This document shows positions 53,927 through 60,592 of a stretch of DNA of 64,000 nucleotides, piece after piece; position 1 is the first letter of the stretch, and each line of letters begins with the position of its first letter. Source of the stretch: Pseudomonadales bacterium. GTDB taxonomy: Bacteria; Pseudomonadota; Gammaproteobacteria; Pseudomonadales; Pseudohongiellaceae. Where the stretch lies: NCBI GenBank assembly GCA_024234325.1, contig JACKOJ010000003.1:372001-436000 (forward strand), written 5' to 3'. The translations under genes and the position numbers were made by a program. The notes below the pieces were generated by a model, which saw only the letters and a program-made list of their open reading frames with translations, searched no databases and was not told the DNA's origin.

Positions 53927-54022
53927 CCGGCCACAGGGACGCAGTACGCCTAGGGAACCTCTGATTAATTGTGCAAACGTTCAGGCCTTGCCAGGATTGG
54001 TTTGTCTGCGTTGCTCTTTTTC

Positions 54023-54760
54023 CTAGAACCGGAGTCGTTTGAACAGGAATTCCGGAATGCAGCGCACGATCAGCATGATGAGGCGCCAGAAGGCCGGGGC
54101 ATACACGGTGGTGCGACGTTTCGCGATGCCTTTCACAACCGCCTGTGCCACCTGCTCCGGGCTGGCCCACAGCGCGCCCTTGGGCAAATGCTCCGTCATC
54201 GGCGTGTCCACAAACCCGGGCCGGATGTCGACGACGTCGATGTTATGAGGAAACAGCCGGCCCCTGAGTCCCTGCAGATAACGGGACACCATGCCCTTTG
54301 CCGCGCCGTAGACGTAGTTGGACTGTCGTCCACGATCCCCTGCCACGGAGGTGATTACGGCGATACAGCCACTGTTCTGCGTCATCATGTGCCTGCACAG
54401 ATGGGTGAGCAGGGAAATGACGCTGAGCGCGTTGATGTTGAAGGCTTCCAGGGCGGCGTCAAAATCGTTCTGGCACAGCTCCTGATCCGGCAGGCTGCCG
54501 TGGCAGATCAGGACCAGATCAAGTTGTCCGAGCAGGCCAACCGCCTGATCGATTACCGCCTCGTGAACGGCGAAGTGGGTGACGTCCAGCGGCGCAATAT
54601 CGACCTCGGAGGCGCCGCGAATCAACAGGTCCTGTCGCTGTTCGGCCAGGGCGGCGGAATCGCGCCCCAGCAGGTAAAGCCGACAGTGCTCCTGCGCATA
54701 CAGGCGGGCAGTCGCCTTTGCGATGGCTGAATTGGCGCCGATGATCAGAATGTTCTTCAA
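54023..54760 (-). CDS. SDR-family oxidoreductase, DprE2-like
   Basis: 245 residues. Short-chain dehydrogenase with IIGANSAIAKATARLYA (nucleotide-binding Gly region), NINALSVISL, catalytic SVAGDRGRQSNYVYGAAKG (Ser, Tyr-x3-Lys) and IRPGFVDTPM. Size and the C-terminal hydrophobic tail (WRLIMLIVRCIPEFLFKRL) match DprE2, which reduces the 2'-keto intermediate of polyprenyl-phosphoribose to the arabinose form. It lies 38 bp after the DprE1-like gene in the same direction. The pairing is the main evidence. Confidence 0.87.
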   Translation of the reverse strand: MKNILIIGANSAIAKATARLYAQEHCRLYLLGRDSAALAEQRQDLLIRGASEVDIAPLDVTHFAVHEAVIDQAVGLLGQLDLVLICHGSLPDQELCQNDFDAALEAFNINALSVISLLTHLCRHMMTQNSGCIAVITSVAGDRGRQSNYVYGAAKGMVSRYLQGLRGRLFPHNIDVVDIRPGFVDTPMTEHLPKGALWASPEQVAQAVVKGIAKRRTTVYAPAFWRLIMLIVRCIPEFLFKRLRF

Positions 54761-54798
54761 GTCCGTGACCTCATGATGCGTTGTCTGACCCTGCAGGT

Positions 54799-56118
54799 TC
54801 AGAGTCCCAGGCGGCGGGACTGCAGGGAGTGGAATAAGCGGTCCGCTCCGGTTTGTGCCCGTATCTGTGCCATTTCCTCCCAGCGGGGATAGCTGCGGCG
54901 AAACATGTCCTGGCTCATGCGTGCGTCCTTGGCCAGATACAGCCGGCCACCGTGCTCAAGCACAATCTGGTCGAGGGTGTCCAGCAGCGGCAGAATTGCG
55001 GGTTCAAATTTGAAATCCAGGGCAAGGGTATAACCTGCCAGGGGGAAGGACAGCAGATTGTGATTTGCGGGCCCGAGTTTCTTCAGTACCGAGAGGAAGG
55101 AACCCTTGCCGGCATCGCTGATGCGGGTCAGGATTTCCCGCATTGCAGGCAGCGCCGTGGCATCGGGAATGACGCATTGATACTGCAGGAATCCTCTCTT
55201 CCCGTACAGGCGGTTCCAGTGCTGAATGCTGTCGAGGGGAAAGAAATACTGCTTGGCTTCGATGCGCTGTTCCAGGGCATTCCTGACGGGTTTGTGGTAA
55301 TAGGCGCTGTTGAAGAGCGACATACTGTACCGATTGAGCAAGAAAGCAGGTGTTGTGAACGGGACACTCACTCTGCTGTTTCCGATCGGGGAGAACCCCT
55401 CGTCGTCTGCGTGTTCACCCAGGTACAGTAGCGAGCGGCCAAGCGCGCTGCCGCGCGCCAGGCAGTCAAGCCAGGCGACGGAATAGCGGGTATCGTGATG
55501 TGCTTCAAACAGCGCGAACACGTCGTCGAGATTGGATGCGCGCAGGGTGCGCTGCAGGATCGCGGAACTGTGCACCCGGCGCAGACGCAGCGTGGCATCC
55601 GTGATGACACCTGTCAGTCCCATGCCGGCACAGGTGGCATGAAACAGGTGCGGGTTCTCCTGTGCGGAACACTGCTGGATTTCGCCGCTGGCAAGCATCA
55701 GGCGAAGTGACTCCACGTGCTGGCTGAAACTGCCATCGAGATGATGGTTCTTGCCATGCACATCGCTGGCGATGGCCCCGCCGACACTGACATGCCAGGT
55801 GCCGGGCACCACAGGCAGAAACCAGCCCCGGGGCATCATCACCCGTAGAATATTCTCAAGTGTTGTGCCAGCGGCACAGCGCAGCAGTCCCTCGTTTTCG
55901 TCGAAGGAAATGAAGTGGTCGAGAGCCGTCGTGGTGTGCACCCACGGCGCGAGTGCGCTGTCGCCATAGCTGCGTCCCATGCCGCGCGCAATGCAGGAGC
56001 TGTCCGCTGAGTGGGTGTGAAGCGTCTGCGCAAGCGCGGCCGCGAGTGCCGCGTTGTTGCGCGGTCTGCATTCGGTGCTGTCGCTGATTGGGTAGCGTCC
56101 CCAGGAACTCAGTTTCAT
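54799..56118 (-). CDS. FAD-linked oxidase, DprE1-like (polyprenylphosphoryl-ribose 2'-oxidase)
   Basis: 439 residues, close to the 461 of mycobacterial DprE1. FAD-binding segments IARGMGRSYGDSA and GGAIASDVHGKNHH are near-identical to those of DprE1. The C-terminal part aligns through KKLGPANHNLLSFPLAGY, RLYLAKDAR (active-site Lys) and RLFHSLQSRRLGL. The residue equivalent to DprE1 Cys387 is Ala (TLALDF). It oxidises C2' of polyprenylphosphoryl-ribose and, with the SDR partner, yields the arabinose epimer. It overlaps the gtrA stop by 4 bp. Confidence 0.9.
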   Translation of the reverse strand: MKLSSWGRYPISDSTECRPRNNAALAAALAQTLHTHSADSSCIARGMGRSYGDSALAPWVHTTTALDHFISFDENEGLLRCAAGTTLENILRVMMPRGWFLPVVPGTWHVSVGGAIASDVHGKNHHLDGSFSQHVESLRLMLASGEIQQCSAQENPHLFHATCAGMGLTGVITDATLRLRRVHSSAILQRTLRASNLDDVFALFEAHHDTRYSVAWLDCLARGSALGRSLLYLGEHADDEGFSPIGNSRVSVPFTTPAFLLNRYSMSLFNSAYYHKPVRNALEQRIEAKQYFFPLDSIQHWNRLYGKRGFLQYQCVIPDATALPAMREILTRISDAGKGSFLSVLKKLGPANHNLLSFPLAGYTLALDFKFEPAILPLLDTLDQIVLEHGGRLYLAKDARMSQDMFRRSYPRWEEMAQIRAQTGADRLFHSLQSRRLGL

Positions 56119-56531
56119 GACGGCCGCACTCTTGTGAAGACAAAACGCTTGTCTAGCCGGTATTTCAGCAGATAACCGGCGCTCAGGCCGAGCACGGCGC
56201 CCACATAGCGGGCTTCCCGCGTCGCAAAGAGCTGGTCAAAGAGAATTTCGCTGCCCCAGAACAGGCAGGTGGTGATCACGCCCGTGGCGGTATAGGCCAT
56301 GAACTGGCGGCCATCCTGTGCCAGGGGCACGGTATTGGCGCGGAAGATGTATTTGCGGTCGAGCACGTACTTCACCACCAATCCCACGGCCGTGCCCGTG
56401 GGGATGGAAAGCCACAGTTCCCCCGGGCCGCGGTACAGCAGCAGCGACGCTTCCTGGCTGAGTACATTGGCGGCAATGGCAAGCAGTGCGAACAGGCTGT
56501 AGGCAATGACGACGGACATCCCGGTGTTCAT
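56115..56531 (-). CDS. GtrA-family membrane protein (polyprenyl-phosphate-sugar flippase-like)
   Basis: 138 residues from the ATG at 56531; longer in-frame starts would add a hydrophilic, unlikely leader. Four transmembrane segments with GLVVKYVLDRKYIF and GYLLKYRLDKRFVF, the repeated K-Y-x-x-D-(K/R) motifs of GtrA. Mycobacterial Rv3789, also GtrA-like, lies next to dprE1 and has been linked to movement of decaprenyl-phosphoarabinose across the membrane. Translationally coupled to the DprE1-like gene. Confidence 0.88.
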   Translation of the reverse strand: MNTGMSVVIAYSLFALLAIAANVLSQEASLLLYRGPGELWLSIPTGTAVGLVVKYVLDRKYIFRANTVPLAQDGRQFMAYTATGVITTCLFWGSEILFDQLFATREARYVGAVLGLSAGYLLKYRLDKRFVFTRVRPS

Positions 56532-56727
56532 TCCGCTGGCTCGGCCTCTGTTGGTGTGGGTTCTGTTTGTCCCGGCCCCGAAGGCCGGTCTGAAATCCGC
56601 TTCGCAGAATACTCTGCCGGGGCGCCCTTGGCTATGTCTGTGCGCCCCACGGTGCTCCTGCATCGCGGGAGCTGCACGGGGTGAACTGTTATACTGCGCC
56701 CTTCCATTCATCCTGCGCGAGAGTTTC

Positions 56728-57540
56728 ATGCACGCTTCCATCCCTGCCTTTACCCGTGAACTGGCCGAAGCGGCCGGGCAACTCATTGTGCACGAACGTC
56801 AGGCGCAGGCAGGTCTGCAGACGTCCTACAAGGACGGTGTGGAGCTGGTGACCCATGCCGATGTGAAGGCCGACCAGTATATCTGCGATGCCATTCGCAA
56901 AGCCTACCCCGGGCACCGCATTCTCGCCGAGGAGTCTGCGCCGGACATGCGCGATCTGTCGTCCTTCGAGGGGCCCCTGTGGATCATCGATCCCATCGAC
57001 GGCACCGTGAATTACGCGCACGGGCACTATCAGAGCGCCGTGTCGATTGCCTACGCCGAGCAGGGCCGTGTGCACTGTGGCGTCGTGTGCAACCCGTTCG
57101 TGAAGGAAACCTTCCATGCGGTGCTGGGCGGTGGCGCGTGGTTGAATGAGCACGCGATTCAGGTAGCGCAGAAGACGCAGATCAACCGGGCCATCGTGGC
57201 AACCGGCTTTCCCTATATCAAGGGGGACATGACGCCTCTGGTACGCCGACTGGCGCTGGTACTGAAGGAGTGCGCGGACATACGTCGCCTGGGCGCGGCC
57301 TCACTGGATATCTGCTGGGTCGCCATGGGCCGTCTCGACGCCTACTACGAAAACCTGAGTGTGTGGGACTTCGCCGCCGCGCAACTGATTGCTCGTGAGG
57401 CCGGTGCCCGTTACGGCCATTTCAAGCCGGTGCCTGACGGCATCAGTCCGGAGTTTCATCACCAGAATATTCTGGTGGCCAACGCGGCCCTGTTCCCGCA
57501 GATGCACGAGTTGCTGAACCGTGCCGATGCCCAGGGCTGA
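56728..57540 (+). CDS. Inositol-monophosphatase-family phosphatase
   Basis: 270 residues from the ATG at 56728; upstream in-frame starts lack family similarity. Lithium-sensitive phosphatase fold with the metal sites EESAP, WIIDPIDGTVNYAHG and WDFAAAQLIAREAG. It removes phosphate from inositol monophosphate or related sugar phosphates such as 3'-phosphoadenosine-5'-phosphate; the length and motifs fit SuhB or CysQ-like enzymes. It is divergent from gtrA by 196 bp. It may be a general enzyme rather than part of the arabinose set. Confidence 0.9.
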   Translation: MHASIPAFTRELAEAAGQLIVHERQAQAGLQTSYKDGVELVTHADVKADQYICDAIRKAYPGHRILAEESAPDMRDLSSFEGPLWIIDPIDGTVNYAHGHYQSAVSIAYAEQGRVHCGVVCNPFVKETFHAVLGGGAWLNEHAIQVAQKTQINRAIVATGFPYIKGDMTPLVRRLALVLKECADIRRLGAASLDICWVAMGRLDAYYENLSVWDFAAAQLIAREAGARYGHFKPVPDGISPEFHHQNILVANAALFPQMHELLNRADAQG

Positions 57541-57560
57541 GCCGGGGCTGTAAAGAGACT

Positions 57561-58445
57561 TTAGCCGGGATGGTGCTGACATGCCGCTAGCCAGCTCTGG
57601 ATGCCGGCGCTGCGATACTTCTGCCGGTGCAGAATGAAGTAGAACTGGCGGGTCCAGTCTCGCTGCGGCGCCTTCAGCTCTACAAGGCTGCCGCGGGCGA
57701 AGGCTTCGCGCAGCGCGATGGCGGAGAGGCAGCCGACGCCCAGGTTCGCTTCCACCGCGCGCTTGATGGCTTCGGTATGCTGCAGCTCCAGCCGTAGCTG
57801 CAGCCGCGGCAACAGCCCGTGCATGGCACGGTCGAAGGCCTGGCGGGTGCCCGAACCGGCCTCCCTGACAATCCATTGGGCCGTCAGCAATGCCTGATCG
57901 TCCAGGACTCCCTGCTGTGCCAGGGGATGCTGGGGTGAGCAGAACAGCGCAAGTTCATCCGAGCGCCAGGGAATCACCTCCAGAACGGGGTCCTGCAGCT
58001 CACCCTCGATCAGCCCCACGTCGAGCTCAAAGTTCTTCACCCGGTTGGCAATGGCGGCGGTATTTTCCACGGTCAGGCTGACCCGGGCGCCCTGATGCTG
58101 TTTCATGAATTCTGCCATGATGGCCACGGCAAGGTAGTTGCCGATGGTGAGGGTTGCCCCTACCTTGATTTCACCGATGTCCGAATGCAGGGCCAGGACA
58201 CGCTCGAACTCCCGTGCCTGGGCCATCAACGCCTCTGCCCGGGGTCTCAGGGATTTGCCCAGTTCGTTCAGTTGCAGCCGTTTGCCCGCGCGGTCGAAGA
58301 GTTGCATTTCGAAGCGCTGCTCCAGATCCTGCAGCGCGGAGCTGGCAGCCGACTGGGACATGGACAGGCTGCTGGCGGCCTGGGTGACGTTCTCGAAATG
58401 CGCGGTGGCAAGGAAAACCTCGATCTGGCGCAGGGTGTAATGCAT
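57561..58445 (-). CDS. LysR-family regulator, FinR-like
   Basis: 294 residues. Winged helix: LRQIEVFLATAHFENVTQAASSLSMSQSAASSALQDLEQRF. The effector-binding domain follows (VGATLTIGNYLAVAIMAEF, VREAGSGTRQAFDRAM). It is divergent from fpr with a 242-bp gap, the same arrangement as finR-fpr in Pseudomonas, where FinR activates fpr under superoxide and related stress. The role is inferred from that arrangement. Confidence 0.9.
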   Translation of the reverse strand: MHYTLRQIEVFLATAHFENVTQAASSLSMSQSAASSALQDLEQRFEMQLFDRAGKRLQLNELGKSLRPRAEALMAQAREFERVLALHSDIGEIKVGATLTIGNYLAVAIMAEFMKQHQGARVSLTVENTAAIANRVKNFELDVGLIEGELQDPVLEVIPWRSDELALFCSPQHPLAQQGVLDDQALLTAQWIVREAGSGTRQAFDRAMHGLLPRLQLRLELQHTEAIKRAVEANLGVGCLSAIALREAFARGSLVELKAPQRDWTRQFYFILHRQKYRSAGIQSWLAACQHHPG

Positions 58446-58687
58446 GAGCGTAAGCCTTTGAAAGTGAGCAAGACCTTGAAATTCGTGGCATCCCGCTGTA
58501 TCGTCCGCAGCGGTTTTGGATTCATGCTGGCTTTGGTTTTATATCTGAAAAACCGATTGATGATATGGCTATTATCTGTTTTACGGGTAGCATATCGGGC
58601 GGGTAGACTCCGCGCAAGCAATCGAATCCCCGGTACGACAACGGCACGACAATCCCTTATTGACGATATGAAGGCAGGAACCAAAGC
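58446..58687. promoter_or_regulatory. Divergent LysR-fpr control region
   Basis: 242 bp without a gene. The central part (about 58530-58600) is AT-rich and holds LysR-style dyads around ctgaaaaaccgattgatg and atggctattatctg. No single box can be named with confidence. AGGAA precedes the fpr start by 9 bp. Confidence 0.4.
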
Positions 58688-59458
58688 ATGGCGGCAATCT
58701 CCAAACAGAACGTGACCAGTGTGCACCACTGGAACGAGACCTTGTTCAGTTTTACGACCACACGAGACAAGTCGCTGCGCTTCGAGAATGGCCATTTCGT
58801 CATGGTGGGGCTGGAAGTGGACGGTCGCCCGCTGATGCGCGCCTACAGCATCGCCAGTGCCAATTACGAAGAAGAGCTGGAGTTCTTCAGCATCAAGGTG
58901 CCCGATGGTCCCCTGACCTCGCGCCTGCAGAACATCAAGATCGGTGACGAGGTCTTCGTCAGCGCCAAGCCCACCGGGACGCTGGTGGCGGATCATCTGC
59001 TGCCCGGGCGCAATCTGTATCTGCTGAGCACCGGTACGGGCCTTGCGCCTTTCATGAGCGTGATTCGCGATCCGGAAATCTACGAACGCTTCGAGAAGAT
59101 CATCCTCGTGCACGGTGTGCGTCGGGTCATTGATCTGGCGTATCACGAACTGATCACCGAAGAGCTGCCCAGGAACGAGTTCTTTGGCGAGGAAGTCGGC
59201 AAGCAACTGATTTACTACCCCACAGTGACGCGTGAGCCCTACGTCTACACCGGTCGCATCACCGACCTGATGCTGAACGGCAAGCTGTTCGACGATATCG
59301 GTCTGCCCAAGCCCACGACAGAAGACGACCGCTTCATGCTGTGCGGTAGCTCGGCCATGCTGCGCGACATCGGCAAGATTCTGGACGACTGGGGCTTCAA
59401 GGAATCCCGCCAGGGCATCAAGGCCGAGTATGTGATTGAGCGGGCTTTTGTTGACTGA
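58688..59458 (+). CDS. fpr: Ferredoxin/flavodoxin-NADP+ reductase
   Basis: 256 residues. FAD-binding RAYSIAS (R-x-Y-S) and NADP-binding STGTGLAPFMSVIRD are present, as are VHGVRRVIDLAY and FMLCGSSAMLRDIGKIL. The C-terminus YVIERAFVD is typical of bacterial subclass II Fpr, which exchanges electrons between NADPH and ferredoxin or flavodoxin to repair Fe-S clusters and support oxidative stress defence. Confidence 0.96.
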   Translation: MAAISKQNVTSVHHWNETLFSFTTTRDKSLRFENGHFVMVGLEVDGRPLMRAYSIASANYEEELEFFSIKVPDGPLTSRLQNIKIGDEVFVSAKPTGTLVADHLLPGRNLYLLSTGTGLAPFMSVIRDPEIYERFEKIILVHGVRRVIDLAYHELITEELPRNEFFGEEVGKQLIYYPTVTREPYVYTGRITDLMLNGKLFDDIGLPKPTTEDDRFMLCGSSAMLRDIGKILDDWGFKESRQGIKAEYVIERAFVD

Positions 59459-59533
59459 TTGTTGTTCCTGCTCGGGCGTGTTGAGCAGGACTGCAGTGCG
59501 GGCGCAGGCTCATCATCTCCAGGCCTGGAATAG

Positions 59534-59569
59534 AAAAAGGGCGCTGACCTTGCGGTGAGCGCCCTTTTT
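59534..59569. terminator. Bidirectional intrinsic terminator
   Basis: A 16-bp stem with one mismatch (59534-59549 with 59554-59569, loop ttgc) flanked by A5 on the left and T6 on the right. It sits between convergent fpr and the redoxin gene and can terminate both. Confidence 0.9.
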
Positions 59570-59598
59570 TATCGCTGCTGTAGGTTTGTTGCTGCCTC

Positions 59599-60210
59599 TT
59601 ACAGGCCGGTTACCGCCGGATGGAAGAAGCCAACCAGGCAGCCCTTGGAGTCCGGAATGTCGTCCATATCGACAACGCCGCCGGCCAGAATGGTGTCCAG
59701 TGCATCCTTCAGGTAGTGGTTGTCCACCTTGCTGCGCTGGGTTTCATAACCCAGAGCATCGTTGATCGGGCCACGGAACAGGGTTTCGTGTGTGCGCGGA
59801 TCAATGATGAACACCTCGGCAGTACGCTCTACACCCAGGGACGCAGCCACTGTCTGGTCTTCGTCCTTCAGGATGGGGAAGTCGATCTTGAACTCTGTCG
59901 CTTCCTTCTGAATGCGGGGCATATCGTCCTGGATAAAGGAGTTCAGCATCAGGAACTCGATGTTCTTGCTGCGGTAAGTTGCCGCAATGTCCTGGTACTC
60001 CGGCACGGACAGGCGTGCGATCGGGCAGCCGGAACCGTGGATGTAGACGACGATGTAATCCTTGTCCTTGTAGTCACTCAGCGAGTGCGTGACACCGGCC
60101 TGGTCAACCAGTGTGAAGTCCTTGATAGGCTTGAGATAGTCGTCCGCGCTGGCAGCGACTGATGCCAGCAGCATCAGGGCACTCAGCAATACTCCAGAAA
60201 TCTTTTTCAT
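59599..60210 (-). CDS. Secreted redoxin (AhpC/TSA-like thioredoxin-fold protein)
   Basis: 203 residues from the ATG at 60210, preceded by GGGAGGAG. Signal peptide (about 1-22). Thioredoxin-like fold with a single conserved active-site Cys62 in HGSGCPIARLSVPEY, followed by GVERTAEVFIIDP, the cis-Pro-side region of this subfamily. There is no second Cys in a CxxC arrangement; a C-terminal Cys occurs in DSKGCLVGFF. It probably reduces peroxides or acts as a periplasmic thiol sensor. It is convergent with fpr. Confidence 0.85.
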   Translation of the reverse strand: MKKISGVLLSALMLLASVAASADDYLKPIKDFTLVDQAGVTHSLSDYKDKDYIVVYIHGSGCPIARLSVPEYQDIAATYRSKNIEFLMLNSFIQDDMPRIQKEATEFKIDFPILKDEDQTVAASLGVERTAEVFIIDPRTHETLFRGPINDALGYETQRSKVDNHYLKDALDTILAGGVVDMDDIPDSKGCLVGFFHPAVTGL

Positions 60211-60592
60211 TACTACTCTCCTCCCGACTTGCCGGTCGTCATGTGCCGGCGACTGTTCCATTCATAGAGCCGATTCTTTCAGGGGGCAGTCAAAATACCC
60301 TTTTCGGCGCCTTAATGCCACTCTAACCAAGCTTCCCGGGGTCCCGCAAGGGATACATTGTGACGAATTGTGAGGTTTGCAAGACGCAAGGTCTTAATTT
60401 TGAACATTATTTTCACTTGGTTTGATGTTTGGGGCTTGCATTTCGAGCAATTGTTCGTTCCATCGTGCCTCCCAGGTCACTGGTGCAAGCCTGCGGGCAA
60501 CACGGTATAGTTAGCCGCGACTTTCCGTCCCGCTGATGGCCGCTCCCGGTTGCCCGGGGAAAGTCCCGGTGCCCGAATTCTGAAGGATATCT
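60211..60592. promoter_or_regulatory. Divergent intergenic region between redoxin and MMPL transporter genes
   Basis: 382 bp with no credible gene. The middle (about 60355-60460) is AT-rich, with a short direct repeat (attgtga twice at about 60356-60372) and a TTGAAC hexamer at about 60401. The right part holds a GC-rich dyad (ttgcccggggaa). A good AAGGA precedes the transporter ATG. I see no operator that I can name. Confidence 0.4.

Noticed and set aside
53950..54015. Possible remnant of an IS end (gggaacctctgattaattg) between DUF924 and the SDR gene
   Set aside because: It resembles the ends of some IS elements from memory, but there is no transposase fragment, clear terminal repeat pair or target duplication.
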